Origin: Stutzerimonas nosocomialis
Lineage (GTDB): Bacteria; Pseudomonadota; Gammaproteobacteria; Pseudomonadales; Pseudomonadaceae
Reading direction: 5' to 3'
DNA: 64,000 nucleotides
Assembly: GCF_005876855.1 (NCBI RefSeq)
Contig: NZ_QLAE01000028.1
Location: 1 to 64,000 of the forward strand
The translations under genes and the position numbers were made by a program. Of this stretch, positions 39,359 through 48,564 are shown in pieces. The notes below the pieces were generated by a model. That model was given only the letters and a program-made list of their open reading frames with translations, did not search any database and had not been told where the DNA came from. The number at the start of each line of letters is the position of its first letter. Within the stretch, counting starts at the first letter, position 1.

Positions 39359-40735
39359 TCAGAGCACCTCGTTGGCCACCGTGTCGACCGCGGCCTTGGC
39401 GATCCCGACGATCTCGTCGGCCTGGGCCTGGCTCAGCACCAGCGGCGGAGCGAAGCCGAGGATATCCCCATGGGGCATGGCGCGGGCGATCATGCCGCGC
39501 TCGAGGCAGGCCGCCGAAACCTTCGGACCGACTTTCAGGGCCGGATCGAACGGCGTACGGGTCTCACGGTCGGCCATGAACTCGATCGCCGCGAGCATGC
39601 CGTCGCCGCGCACCTCGCCCACCAGCGGATGGCCTTCGAAGGTCTGGCGCAGCTGGCGGTTGAGGTAGGCCCCGACCTCGGCGGCGTTGGCGGTGAGGTT
39701 CTCCCGCTCGAGGATATCCAGGTTGGCCAGCGCGGCGGCCGCGCAGATCGGGTGGCCCGAGTAGGTCCAGCCGTGGCCCATGGCGCCATCGCGGGCCGAG
39801 GCCGAATCGATCACGTCCCAGACCTTCTCACCGACGATCACCGCCGACAACGGCGCGTAGGCGCTGGTCAGGCCCTTGGCGGTGGTGATCAGGTCCGGAC
39901 GCATGCCGTAGCGCTGGCTGCCCATGCGATCGCCCAGCCGGCCGAAGGCGCAGACCACCTCGTCGGCGATCAGGAGAATGTCGTATTTGGCCAGCACCGC
40001 CTGGATCCCCTCCCAGTAGCCGGCCGGCGGTACGATGATGCCGCCGGTGCCCATCACCGGCTCGCCGATGAAGGCGGCCACGGTGTCCGGCCCCTCGGCC
40101 TGGATCAGCCGCTCGAGGTCCTCGACGCAGTGGCGCACGAAGGCCGCCTCGTCCATCCCGGCCGGCGCCTTGTAGAAGTGCGGGCAGGCGGCGTGCTTGA
40201 TGTCCGGCGCCGGCAGGTCGAAGTGCTGGTGGAAGCTGGCCAGTCCGGTGAGGCTGCCGGTCATGATTCCCGAGCCGTGGTAGCCGCGCTGGCGGGAGAT
40301 GATCTTTTTCTTCTGCGGGCGCCCGAGCACGTTGTTGTAGTAGCGCACCAGCTTGATCTGGGTCTCGTTGGCGTCGGAGCCGGACATGCCGTAGTAGACC
40401 TTCTTCATGCCCTGCGGCGCCCAGCCGATGACGCGCGTCGACAGCTCGATGATCGCCTCGCTCGAATGACCCACGTAGGTGTGGTAGTAGGCCAGCTCCT
40501 TGGCCTGCCTGTAGATCGCCTCGGCGATTTCGTCACGCCCGTAGCCGACGTTGACGCAGTACAGCCCGGCGAAGGCGTCGAGGTATTCGCGGCCCTGGTG
40601 ATCGCGGATGTGCACACCGCTGCCGCCGGTGATGATCTTGCCCGGCAGCGCGCCGCTCGCATGGTCATGGGCGTGGGTGGACGGGTGCATGAAGTGGGCG
40701 CGGTCCTGTTCGAACAGGCTTTCAAGGTGGCTCAT
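39359..40735 (-). CDS. doeD: class III aminotransferase, probable L-2,4-diaminobutyrate transaminase (DoeD)
   Basis: A 458-residue PLP enzyme of the omega-amino acid type. It has the pocket segments YGMSGSDANETQIKLVRYY and GYHGSG, the Asp of LLIADEVVCAFGRLG, and the PLP Lys in ITTAKGLTSAYAPLSA. In ectoine catabolism DoeD turns 2,4-diaminobutyrate into aspartate semialdehyde. The assignment rests on its pairing with a DoeC-like dehydrogenase and the DoeA/DoeB genes 8 kb away. GGAGA precedes ATG 40735. By sequence alone other omega-transaminase roles are possible. Confidence 0.75.
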   Translation of the reverse strand: MSHLESLFEQDRAHFMHPSTHAHDHASGALPGKIITGGSGVHIRDHQGREYLDAFAGLYCVNVGYGRDEIAEAIYRQAKELAYYHTYVGHSSEAIIELSTRVIGWAPQGMKKVYYGMSGSDANETQIKLVRYYNNVLGRPQKKKIISRQRGYHGSGIMTGSLTGLASFHQHFDLPAPDIKHAACPHFYKAPAGMDEAAFVRHCVEDLERLIQAEGPDTVAAFIGEPVMGTGGIIVPPAGYWEGIQAVLAKYDILLIADEVVCAFGRLGDRMGSQRYGMRPDLITTAKGLTSAYAPLSAVIVGEKVWDVIDSASARDGAMGHGWTYSGHPICAAAALANLDILERENLTANAAEVGAYLNRQLRQTFEGHPLVGEVRGDGMLAAIEFMADRETRTPFDPALKVGPKVSAACLERGMIARAMPHGDILGFAPPLVLSQAQADEIVGIAKAAVDTVANEVL

Positions 40736-40760
40736 GGGCTTCTCCAGTGGCGGTGTGGAA

Positions 40761-40783
40761 GGAGCGGATCGCAGGTCCGCTCC
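40761..40783. repeat. REP-like hairpin between doeC and doeD
   Basis: GGAGCGGA at 40761-40768 and TCCGCTCC at 40776-40783 form a perfect 8-bp stem with a 7-base loop. The core matches the GGAGCGG...CCGCTCC REP family also seen near 4731-4789. It may tune expression of doeD behind doeC. Confidence 0.5.
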
Positions 40784-40824
40784 CAACCCTCTCCTGCGGG
40801 AAAGGGGCGATTCGATCGTTGCGT

Positions 40825-42294
40825 TCACGCCGGGTAGCGCTGCCCCGAGGGATGGATGCAGACGTACTGGGTCTCGACGAAGGGCTCGAAGCCCTCGCTA
40901 CCTCCCTCTCGGCCCAGCCCCGAGGCTTTCATGCCGCCGAAGGGAATCGGGTGGCCGGTGAACTTGGTGCCGTTGACCGCGACCATCGCATGCTCGAGCC
41001 GCCGCACCAGCCGGTGGACCACGTCCAGCCGGTTCGAGCAGAGGTAGGCCGCCAGCCCGTATTCGGTGTCGTTGGCCATGGCCAGCGCCTGGTCGAGATC
41101 GTCGAAGGGCAGCACGCCGGCGATGGGCGCGAAGTTTTCCTCGCGGTAGATGCGCATCTCGGGCGTGACGGCGGCCAGCAGAGTCGGCTGCCAGAACCAG
41201 CCGCCAAGGGCATGTGGCTCGCCACCGGCGAGCAGCCGGGCGCCCTTCTCCAGGGCATCGGCGACCCGCTCGGCGGTGGCATCGAAGGCCGCCTGGTGCA
41301 TCAGCGGACCGATCTGGCTGCGTTCATCGAGCCCGGGGCCGACACGCAACCCACGGATCGCCTGGGCGAAGCGCTGCAGGAAGGCCTCGTAGACAGACCG
41401 CTCGACGAGAATACGGTTGGCGGCGCAGCAGTCCTGGCCGGAGGTCTGGAACTTGGCGTCCAGCGCCACCTGCACGGCGTGGTCGAGGTTGGCGTCGGCG
41501 CAGACGATGAAGGGCGCGTTGCCGCCCAGCTCCAGCGCGAGCTTCTTCACCCCTGGCGCCGCGGCGGCGGCCACCAGCCGACCGACCCGGGTCGAACCGG
41601 TGAAGCTGACGGAGCGCACCCGCGGATCCTGCACCAGGGTCTCCATGGCCATCTGCGGCTCGCCGAGCACCACGTTGAACACCCCGGCGGGCATCCCCGC
41701 CTCCTCGGCCAGCTGCGCCAGGGCGAAGGCCGAATAGGGCGTTTCATGCGCCGGCTTGACCACCACCGTGCAACCGGCTGCCAGCGCCGCCGCGGCCTTG
41801 CGGGTGATCATCGCCGAAGGGAAGTTCCAGGGTGTGATCAGGGCGCAGACACCGACCGGCAGCTTGAAAGTGGCCAGCTCGGCACCGGGAATGTGGCTGG
41901 GGATGGTCTGGCCATGCAGACGCCGCGCTTCCTCGGCGAACCAGGGAATGAAGCTCGCGGCGTAGCGGATCTCGCCGCGCGCCTCGGCCAGCGGCTTGCC
42001 CTGCTCCTGGCTGAGAACCCAGGCCAGGTCCTCCTCGTGCTCAAGGATCAGCTCGGCCCAACGGCGCAGCAGCGTCGCGCGGCTGTCCAGACTCCGCTCC
42101 CGCCAGCTGGCAAAGGCGCGCTGCGCCGCGTCGACCGCGGCGAGGATCTGCTCGCGCCCGAGCAGCGGCACGTGGCCGATGACCTGCTGATTCGCCGGAT
42201 TCTGCACGGCGATGCTGGCACCGTCCTGGCTATGGACCCAATGACCGTCGACATAGCAGAGCGACTTGAACAACAGGGGATGTTTGAGCGGCAT
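40825..42294 (-). CDS. doeC: NAD(P)-dependent aldehyde dehydrogenase, probable aspartate-semialdehyde dehydrogenase (DoeC)
   Basis: A 489-residue aldehyde dehydrogenase of the succinate-semialdehyde (GabD) branch. Motifs: ALITPWNFPSAMITRK with the conserved Asn, FTGSTRVG for cofactor, LALELGGNAPFIV with the general-base Glu, and SGQDCCAANR with the nucleophilic Cys. DoeC oxidises aspartate semialdehyde from DoeD to aspartate, ending ectoine breakdown. Order doeC-doeD on one strand, 89 bases apart. GGAGA lies upstream of ATG 42294. A GabD-like role is the alternative. Confidence 0.78.
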   Translation of the reverse strand: MPLKHPLLFKSLCYVDGHWVHSQDGASIAVQNPANQQVIGHVPLLGREQILAAVDAAQRAFASWRERSLDSRATLLRRWAELILEHEEDLAWVLSQEQGKPLAEARGEIRYAASFIPWFAEEARRLHGQTIPSHIPGAELATFKLPVGVCALITPWNFPSAMITRKAAAALAAGCTVVVKPAHETPYSAFALAQLAEEAGMPAGVFNVVLGEPQMAMETLVQDPRVRSVSFTGSTRVGRLVAAAAAPGVKKLALELGGNAPFIVCADANLDHAVQVALDAKFQTSGQDCCAANRILVERSVYEAFLQRFAQAIRGLRVGPGLDERSQIGPLMHQAAFDATAERVADALEKGARLLAGGEPHALGGWFWQPTLLAAVTPEMRIYREENFAPIAGVLPFDDLDQALAMANDTEYGLAAYLCSNRLDVVHRLVRRLEHAMVAVNGTKFTGHPIPFGGMKASGLGREGGSEGFEPFVETQYVCIHPSGQRYPA

Positions 42295-42419
42295 AACGAC
42301 GTCTCCGGCCGTGTGGCATGAGAGACATCCTAGGGAAGGGCCGCTTGGATTTTTTCCCGTAGCGCGGTGGGGCGCTGGAGGTTCTTTCTGTTTGTCAGGG
42401 GTGAAACGGGAAAAGGGCG

Positions 42420-42587
42420 GAAGGCTGGAAGGCTGGAAGGCTGCGTAGGGTGGACAACGCTCTGCTTGTCCACCGAACTTCGATGTACCCCAGGGCCGGC
42501 GGTGAATAAAGACAGCGCCGTTTTCCACCCTACGCTAGAGAAGAACGGGATGGTGAGCCCGCCTTCGTCCAGCCTTCCAGCCTCCAG
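42420..42587. repeat. nested inverted repeat element with short tandem repeats
   Basis: Inner arms GCGTAGGGTGGACAACG (42443-42459) and CGTTTTCCACCCTACGC (42519-42535) are complementary but for one base. Outside them, three tandem AAGGCTGG units (42421-42443) face a near-complementary CCAGCCTTCCAGCCTCCAG (42569-42587). The whole could fold into one long interrupted hairpin. This is a REP/BIME-like or MITE-like element in the 314-base gap between doeC and yhhQ; no transposase is present. Confidence 0.6.
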
Positions 42588-42608
42588 CGCTCTTATCGGC
42601 TTTTACGC

Positions 42609-43265
42609 TTACACCGTGGCGGTGCTTCGCTGGCCCTGCAGCAAGCGCACAATGACGTTCAGCAGCATGCCGTAGAGCGGCACGAACAGCGCCAGGCTGA
42701 TGATCAGCTTGATCACGTAGTCGACACTGGCGATTTCCACCCAGTTCGCTGCCATGAAGGGGTCGTCGCTGTGCCAGAAGGCGATGGAGAAGAACACGAA
42801 TGTGTCCAGCAGGTTGCCGAAGACCGTGGAAGCACTGGGCGCGACCCACCATTGGCGCAGCCGACGCAGCCGATCGAATACTTGGATATCGATAATCTGG
42901 CCAAGCGCGTAAGCGAGGAAGCTGGCCACCGCAATGCGGAACACGAACAGATTGAACTCACCGAGCGCCGCCAGACCGCCAAATACGCCCTGGTGGAACA
43001 GCACCGAGACCACGTAGGAGGCCACCAGCGCCGGGATCATTACCCGGGCGATCACCCGCCGCGCAGGACCCTTGCCGAGCAAGCGCACGGTCAGGTCGGT
43101 GGCCAGGAAGATAAACGGAAAGCTGAACGCGCCCCAGGTGGTGTGCCAGCCGAACAGGGTCATCGGCAGCTGCACCAGGTAATTGCTGGTGATGATGATG
43201 AGGATGTGGAAAGCGATCAGGCCGGCCAGCGTGGCGCGGCGGACCGACGAAGGGATCTGCAGCAT
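42609..43265 (-). CDS. yhhQ: queuosine precursor transporter (YhhQ, DUF165)
   Basis: A 218-residue inner-membrane protein with about six helices and the DUF165 segments FSFPFIFLATDLTVRLLG, GQIIDIQVFDRLRR and FGNLLDTFVFFSIAFW. YhhQ takes up queuosine precursors (preQ0, preQ1) for tRNA modification. AAGGA lies 6 bases before ATG 43265. The leader just upstream has the layout of a preQ1-I riboswitch (43272-43305). Its place inside an ectoine region looks incidental. Confidence 0.92.
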   Translation of the reverse strand: MLQIPSSVRRATLAGLIAFHILIIITSNYLVQLPMTLFGWHTTWGAFSFPFIFLATDLTVRLLGKGPARRVIARVMIPALVASYVVSVLFHQGVFGGLAALGEFNLFVFRIAVASFLAYALGQIIDIQVFDRLRRLRQWWVAPSASTVFGNLLDTFVFFSIAFWHSDDPFMAANWVEIASVDYVIKLIISLALFVPLYGMLLNVIVRLLQGQRSTATV

Positions 43266-43271
43266 GGCATG

Positions 43272-43305
43272 TCCTTTTTGGGGGTGATGGGGTGAGGGAA
43301 CCCAT
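43272..43305 (-). ncRNA. candidate preQ1-I riboswitch with embedded ribosome-binding site
   Basis: On the minus strand: stem ATGGG (43305-43301), loop TTCCCTCAC, closing CCCAT (43291-43287), spacer CACCCCC, then AAAAAGGA. This matches the compact preQ1-I plan: 5-bp P1, a loop starting UUC and ending AC, and an A-rich tail holding the AAGGA of yhhQ. The tail GGA can pair with loop UCC as the pseudoknot, hiding the ribosome-binding site on ligand binding. Confidence 0.5.
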
Positions 43306-43488
43306 TGCCCCGCCGGGAGGCCGGGGCGGCGCGCATTCTAGCCTTGCCGCGATGGACCGGCCAGGGCTTTCGTCGCTCAGATCCTGGCCAGGACTGGCTC
43401 GGGCGTATTCAACCGCAGGCTGAGACCAAGCTCGTTGAACGCCCATTGGCACCCCGGGGCCGCCAATGGACGGGCGATGCCTGACCGG

Positions 43489-44775
43489 CTAGCCGATCAG
43501 CCTGAAGAACACGAGCAGCAGCACGCATGACACGCCAATGAAAGGCAACAGCAGCAGCTGGAAGAACAACCGCCCCCGCTCCGCCTCGCTCTGTACGCCG
43601 GCCAGGGCCAGGGCACCTGCGGAAGAGAAGGGCGAGAAACCGGTCATCGAGGCGCAAAGCATGATTACCGCCAGCAGCAGCGTCTCGCTGGTGCCGGTCT
43701 GCGCTGCCAGGCTCGGCGCCATGGGGAACAGCGTCGGCATCACCACACCGAGCGTGCTCGAGAAGAAGCTCATCAGGCTCGCGGAAATACCGGTCGCATA
43801 GGGGACGTTGGTGGCACTGACATGCGTGGCCAGCCACTGCGACAGTGCACTGATGGTCCCGGCTTTAACCGCTACCGCAATGAGCATGCCCATGCCGCAG
43901 AGCAGCACGATGATCGCCCACGGGACCTTGGCCAGCGCGTCCTTTTCGTTCCCGACACGAAGGACCAGCGCCAGCACGATACCGATGATGGAGACGAAGG
44001 TGGCATCCATCCGCGAGGCGATCGTGCCCAGCAAGGCGACCGAGGGCATCGCGGCGGCGAGCACGCTTGGCAACACGATGGCGGCGATGACGGCCAGGAT
44101 CAGCGCCAGCGTGCGCCGCTGTGCGGGGTCCAGCGGCTCCGGCGGTTCGCTGTCCAGATGGCGGGTGCGGTATCCCTTGAGCAGCACGTAGGCCGCGAGA
44201 AACATCACCGTGTTGACGACAAAGGCGTCGATCAGCAGCACGTGCGTATGGTTCGCCGCGGTCACCACATCGTAGCCGGCGTTCTCGAGAATGCCCTGGG
44301 TGACCCGACCGCCCATGCTGATGGGCACGAAGGTCGTGGCCATGCCGCCACAGACGACAATGATCGCCCCCAGCACCCGGCTCATTCCGGTGCGCGCCGC
44401 GACCGACATCACCAGCGGGGAAAGAAAGACGAACACCGCGTAGTGTCCTGGTCCCACTCCGGAAATCAGCATTACCAGGCCATACAGGGCGAAGGGAATC
44501 ATCGCCGGCATGCGCCGCGCCATGTAGACGGTGCGGTGGGAAACCTTGTCCAGCGTGCCGTTGCTGATGGCGAAGCCGAAGAAGAAGGTGATGGCGAAAA
44601 TGATGAAGAACAGATTGATCGGCCAGAAGCCCAGCAGCTCCTTGCTGCTCAGCCCCATCACCAACACCGAGATGATGTAGGCAAACCCCATGGCCAGCAG
44701 GCCGATGTTGATGTTCAGCCAGTAGCCGATGCCAATGGATGACAGGATGGCCAGAATGATGATGATCGTTAGCAC
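43489..44775 (-). CDS. dicarboxylate-type carrier (MatC-N / ion transporter superfamily)
   Basis: A 428-residue membrane protein with about 11-12 helices. Paired re-entrant-like segments ISGVGPGHYAVFVFLSPLV and ASMTGFSPFSSAGALAL, and SFFSSTLGVVMPTLFPM, place it with MatC-N-like and DASS/IT-superfamily dicarboxylate permeases. It starts at GTG 44775 with AAAAGGGG 7 bases before it. It runs in the same direction as the LeuCD-like genes 127 bases upstream, so it may import their substrate. Substrate unknown. Confidence 0.72.
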   Translation of the reverse strand: MLTIIIILAILSSIGIGYWLNINIGLLAMGFAYIISVLVMGLSSKELLGFWPINLFFIIFAITFFFGFAISNGTLDKVSHRTVYMARRMPAMIPFALYGLVMLISGVGPGHYAVFVFLSPLVMSVAARTGMSRVLGAIIVVCGGMATTFVPISMGGRVTQGILENAGYDVVTAANHTHVLLIDAFVVNTVMFLAAYVLLKGYRTRHLDSEPPEPLDPAQRRTLALILAVIAAIVLPSVLAAAMPSVALLGTIASRMDATFVSIIGIVLALVLRVGNEKDALAKVPWAIIVLLCGMGMLIAVAVKAGTISALSQWLATHVSATNVPYATGISASLMSFFSSTLGVVMPTLFPMAPSLAAQTGTSETLLLAVIMLCASMTGFSPFSSAGALALAGVQSEAERGRLFFQLLLLPFIGVSCVLLLVFFRLIG

Positions 44776-44902
44776 GTGCGTGCCCCTTTTGTTATTGGAA
44801 TAGGGAGTTGAAACGCGGCGATGCCACGACCAGCCGCGCGCTATGACGCGCCGGAACCCGCCGCGTCGGAAATGGCCTTGGTGCTGTCGAGATCCGACCT
44901 GG

Positions 44903-45553
44903 TCAAAGCCCCCTGACCGGCTCGAACAACCACGGCGTTCGCTGCTGCCGCTGCTGCTCGTATCGCTCGATCATGGCGGCACGCTCGAGAGTCAGGTCGA
45001 TATCGTCGAGTCCTTCGATCAGGCAATGCTTGCTATGGCTGTCGATTTCGAAGCCCCATTGCTGCTCGCCGCAACGAACCTGCTGCTTCGGCAGATCAAC
45101 CTGCATTCTCAGCCCAAGCGTTTGCTCCACCTGAACGAAGAGCGAATCGACGACCTCGGGTGCCAGGCGGATGGGCAGGACGCCGTTCTTCAGGCAGTTG
45201 TTGAAGAAAATGTCGGCGAAGCGGGTGCCGAGCAGCACGCGAAAGCCGAACTCCTCGATCGCCCAGACCGCATGCTCGCGGCTCGAGCCGCAACCGAAGT
45301 TATCCCGGCAGAGCAGGACCTGAGCACCCTGGTAGCGAGGCTGGTTGAGCGAAAACTCCGGATTCAGCGGCCGGTTGCCGCAGTCGGCACCTGGCACGCC
45401 TTCATCGAGGTAGCGCCAGCTATCGAACAGGTTCTGCCCGAACCCGGTACGCCGGATCGACTTCATGAACTGCTTGGGCATGATCGCGTCGGTGTCGACG
45501 TCGCGCCTGTCCAGTGGAACGACCAGCCCGTCAAGCGTGGTGAATGGTTGCAT
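44903..45553 (-). CDS. isopropylmalate isomerase-type small subunit (LeuD paralog)
   Basis: A 216-residue swivel-domain subunit with [16 protein letters not shown] at the start, the active-site [21 protein letters not shown] and the conserved [12 protein letters not shown]. Normal LeuD length and motifs. It follows the large-subunit gene by 12 bases and should form a heterodimer with it. Close by are a dicarboxylate carrier and a LysR regulator rather than leuB. I therefore expect a catabolic paralog acting on another (de)hydratable diacid such as citramalate or maleate, but the sequence alone cannot exclude a leucine role. Confidence 0.85.
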   Translation of the reverse strand: MQPFTTLDGLVVPLDRRDVDTDAIMPKQFMKSIRRTGFGQNLFDSWRYLDEGVPGADCGNRPLNPEFSLNQPRYQGAQVLLCRDNFGCGSSREHAVWAIEEFGFRVLLGTRFADIFFNNCLKNGVLPIRLAPEVVDSLFVQVEQTLGLRMQVDLPKQQVRCGEQQWGFEIDSHSKHCLIEGLDDIDLTLERAAMIERYEQQRQQRTPWLFEPVRGL

Positions 45554-45565
45554 GAGCCGACTCCC

Positions 45566-46969
45566 TCAACAGTTGCGCACGTCTACGAAATGCCCGGCGA
45601 TGGCGGCGGCGGCCGCCATCGCCGGGCTGACCAGATGGGATCGACCACCGGCGCCCTGGCGACCTTCGAAATTGCGGTTGGACGTGGAGGCGCAGCGTTC
45701 GCCGGGCTGCAGCCGATCGTCGTTCATCCCTAAGCACATGGAGCAACCCGGCTCGCGCCACTCGAACCCGGCGTCGACGAAGATCCGGTCCAGGCCTTCG
45801 GCCTCGGCCTGCGCCTTGACCATCCCGGAGCCGGGAACGACCAGTGCCTGGCGAATGCCGGGGGCCACCCGCTGCCCTTTCACCACCGAGGCGGCGATGC
45901 GCAGGTCCTCAATCCGGGCATTGGTGCAGGAGCCGATGAAGACCTTGTCCAGGCGGATATCGCTGATCGCCATGCCCGGACAGAGATCCATGTAGTACAG
46001 CGCTCGGGTGTAGCTCTCCCTGCGCAGCGGCTCGACGTCCTCGGGGTGGGGTACGCGCCCGTCGATCGTGCAGGACATGTCCGGCGAGGTGCCCCAAGTG
46101 ACGAACGGCTGGATGCTTTCCGCCGAGATGGCCAGTTCGCGATCGAAACGCGCGCCTTCGTCGCTGACGAATTCGCGCCAGTAGGCCTGCGCCTGCTCCC
46201 AGGCGTCGCCCGACGGCGCGGCCGCGCGGCCTTTCAGATAATCGATGGTGGTCTGGTCGACGCCGACCAAGCCGACCCTGGCACCCGCCTCGATGGACAT
46301 GTTGCACAGGGTCATGCGCGCCTCCATCGACAGCGATTCGATGGTGTCGCCGGCGAACTCGATGGCATGGCCGGCGCAGCCCGACGCGCCCAGCCGGGCG
46401 ATGATGCCCAGGGCCAGATCCTTGGACGAGACGCCCTTGCCGAGGGTGCCGCTGACGGTGATGCGCAGCGTCTTGAGCGGACGCATGCGCAGGCACTGGC
46501 TCGCCAGCAGGTGCTCGATGTCCGAGGTCCCGATGCCAAACGCCAGCGCACCAAAGGCACCGTGCGTACTGGTATGGGAATCGCCGCAGGCGATGGTCAT
46601 GCCGGGCTGGGTAACGCCCAGCTCCGGCGCGATGACGTGCAGGATGCCCTGGCGCGCGTCATCCATGCCGTAATGGGTGATACCCAGCGCCTGGCAGTTG
46701 TTCGCCAGGGCGCGAACCTGCACCAGCGCCAGCTCGTCGGAGATGCCCTGCGCGCGCATCAGGGTGGGTACGTTGTGATCTGCGGCCGCAAGCACCGCAT
46801 CGACCCGCCAGGGCTTGCGGCCACGACGCGCCAGGCCTTCGAAGGCCTGGGGGCTGGTCACTTCGTTGACCAGATGGCGATCGATGTAGATGAGTGCTTC
46901 GCCATCGTCCAGATCGATGACTCTGTGGCTATCCCACAGCTTCTGAAAGAGCGTTTTGGCCTCGGCCAT
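45566..46969 (-). CDS. isopropylmalate isomerase-type large subunit (LeuC paralog)
   Basis: A 467-residue aconitase-superfamily subunit. The [4Fe-4S] cysteines are in [13 protein letters not shown] and CSMCLGMN; substrate loops [20 protein letters not shown] and [15 protein letters not shown] are intact. Compared with the P. aeruginosa leucine enzyme as I remember it, it keeps all catalytic parts but differs at many other positions. An excellent AAGGAGG precedes ATG 46969. The 115 bases before it hold a CATTG-N8-CAATG dyad (46984-47001) that could be a LysR site. Heterodimer partner encoded 12 bases downstream. Confidence 0.87.
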   Translation of the reverse strand: MAEAKTLFQKLWDSHRVIDLDDGEALIYIDRHLVNEVTSPQAFEGLARRGRKPWRVDAVLAAADHNVPTLMRAQGISDELALVQVRALANNCQALGITHYGMDDARQGILHVIAPELGVTQPGMTIACGDSHTSTHGAFGALAFGIGTSDIEHLLASQCLRMRPLKTLRITVSGTLGKGVSSKDLALGIIARLGASGCAGHAIEFAGDTIESLSMEARMTLCNMSIEAGARVGLVGVDQTTIDYLKGRAAAPSGDAWEQAQAYWREFVSDEGARFDRELAISAESIQPFVTWGTSPDMSCTIDGRVPHPEDVEPLRRESYTRALYYMDLCPGMAISDIRLDKVFIGSCTNARIEDLRIAASVVKGQRVAPGIRQALVVPGSGMVKAQAEAEGLDRIFVDAGFEWREPGCSMCLGMNDDRLQPGERCASTSNRNFEGRQGAGGRSHLVSPAMAAAAAIAGHFVDVRNC

Positions 46970-47084
46970 TGTCGCCTCCTTATCATTGTTTGGAGGCAAT
47001 GTAGGGGCGCTCGCGCAGAACTGCATAGAAATGAATTGCGAGTCCGCCATCGCGTTTCGCGATGGCAAGCGTCAAGAGGAAGGG

Positions 47085-47972
47085 TCAGAGTTTGCCTTGC
47101 AGGTGATCGACCAGCAGGCGGGCGGCCACTGGAAGCGCGGCGTAATCGCGCACGCAGAGCTTGAGTTCGCGATAGGTCCAGGTCTCGTCCATCTCGACCA
47201 CCGCGAGCGCCAACTGGTTGGCGTGGTGTCTGGCCACCTGTCTCGGCAGCAGCGCTAACCCGAGCCCAGCATCGACCATCAGGCACAGCACGTCATAGCT
47301 AGCCACGTGCATCCGGACATGCCACGGGCGCGCCAGCTCGTTGGCGGCCGCCGCCATCATGATCGACAGGGCGCTGTCGGCGCGCATGCCTACATACGGG
47401 TAATCGAGCGTGTCCCGAAAGCGGACTTTCGGTCTTCCCGCCAGAACATGGTCGGCCTGTGTGATCAGCATCAGCTGATCGCGCCGGTAGGGGCGCACCT
47501 CCAGATCCACCGGCAGACTGCCGTAGCTGAAGATGCCGATGTCGACCGAATTGCTGGCCACGGCCTGCAGCGTGCGTGTGCTGACGCTTTCCTCCAGGTG
47601 GATGTTCACCTGCGGGTAGCGTGCGGAGAAGGCCTTGAGGTCGCCGGGCAGGAACTGCGAAAGCGAAGAGATGTTGGCGGCGATCCGGACGTCGCCGCGA
47701 ACGCCGAGCCGATAGTCCTCCATCTGTGACTCGATCTGCTCCAGGCTGCGCAACGCGGCGCGCGCAGGACCTAGCAACGCCAACCCGGCGGCAGTGGGCA
47801 CTACGCCCTTGTTGGTGCGGATCAACAGCTGCGTGCCGAGGGTTCCTTCCAGCTCACCGAGCCGCTTGCTCACTGCCGCCGCGGCAATGTGTTCGCTATT
47901 GGCCGCCGCAGCGATACGGCCTTCTTCTACCACCCGGATGAAGAGCTTGAGGGAGATCGGGTCAAGGGCCAA
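47085..47972 (-). CDS. LysR-family transcriptional regulator
   Basis: A 295-residue LysR regulator: N-terminal winged helix (LKLFIRVVEEGRIAAAANSE, AAAVSKRLGELEGTLGTQLL) and a periplasmic-binding-like effector domain. It begins at TTG 47972, where GGAGA stands 8 bases upstream; no ATG fits. It is upstream of and co-directional with the LeuC paralog, unlike the usual divergent layout. It probably senses the substrate of the LeuCD-carrier module. The helix-turn-helix contains a run of alanines (HIAAAAVSKR). Confidence 0.83.
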   Translation of the reverse strand: MALDPISLKLFIRVVEEGRIAAAANSEHIAAAAVSKRLGELEGTLGTQLLIRTNKGVVPTAAGLALLGPARAALRSLEQIESQMEDYRLGVRGDVRIAANISSLSQFLPGDLKAFSARYPQVNIHLEESVSTRTLQAVASNSVDIGIFSYGSLPVDLEVRPYRRDQLMLITQADHVLAGRPKVRFRDTLDYPYVGMRADSALSIMMAAAANELARPWHVRMHVASYDVLCLMVDAGLGLALLPRQVARHHANQLALAVVEMDETWTYRELKLCVRDYAALPVAARLLVDHLQGKL

Positions 47973-48032
47973 GGCTGGTTCTCCGGTGGGCGAACGAAGC
48001 CGCGATCATGCCCGAATCTCGTGCCGGCGGCG

Positions 48033-48509
48033 CTACTCGTATGCCTCGGCCGGCAGAAGGTCTTCGTCCGTCTTCACCGTCTTGGTGACGATGTAGGTGA
48101 AATAGCGCTCGATGCCGATGTCTTCGAGCAGTAGCTGGTCGATGAAACGCTGGTAGTGGTCGATGTCGCGCGCGCGGATCATCGCCAGGTAATCGACGCC
48201 CCCTCCGGTGGCGTAGCAGAAGGCGACCTCCGGGGCTTCGGCCAGGCGTTGCTCGAAGCGGCGCATGTCCTGGGCGGTGTGGCGCGCCAGGGTGATTTCC
48301 ACCAGCACCTGCTGGGTCTTGAACAGCATCGCCCAGTCGATCCGGGCGCGATAACCCTGGATCAGCCCGGCCGCCTCGAGCTTGCGTACCCGTTCCCAGG
48401 CCGGCGTCACCGACAGGTTGATCGCCTCGGCCAGGGCGGACTTGGTGATGCGCCCGTCCTCGCCGAGGATGCGCAGGATCTTCAGGTCGTAGCGGTCGAG
48501 CTTGTGCAT
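48033..48509 (-). CDS. doeX: Lrp/AsnC-family regulator, probable DoeX
   Basis: A 158-residue Lrp/AsnC protein: DNA-binding domain (LDRYDLKILRILGEDGRITK, SALAEAINLSVTPAWERVRK) and a RAM ligand domain. DoeX accompanies doeA and doeB in ectoine degraders and has been shown to bind DNA near them in Halomonas. Here it lies 55 bases downstream of doeB on the same strand. ATG 48509 has GAGGG 8 bases upstream; a GTG directly before it is less likely. Confidence 0.85.
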   Translation of the reverse strand: MHKLDRYDLKILRILGEDGRITKSALAEAINLSVTPAWERVRKLEAAGLIQGYRARIDWAMLFKTQQVLVEITLARHTAQDMRRFEQRLAEAPEVAFCYATGGGVDYLAMIRARDIDHYQRFIDQLLLEDIGIERYFTYIVTKTVKTDEDLLPAEAYE

Positions 48510-48564
48510 CACGGGTGCCCTCGATCGAAGGTGCCACGGAGGGTGAACCCGCAGGCGTACGCCA

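Noticed and set aside
40825-42294. Naming the dehydrogenase and aminotransferase gabD and gabT
   Set aside because: Motifs allow it, but the surrounding ectoine genes make DoeC and DoeD the better reading.
42326-42336. ATCCTAGGG before doeC as a third copy of the EnuR-like motif
   Set aside because: Only CCTAG is shared and CCTAGG is its own complement; too short to count.
44903-46969. Calling these genes the biosynthetic leuC and leuD
   Set aside because: No leuB is adjacent and the set is tied to a LysR regulator and dicarboxylate carrier; I keep the family name only and leave the substrate open.
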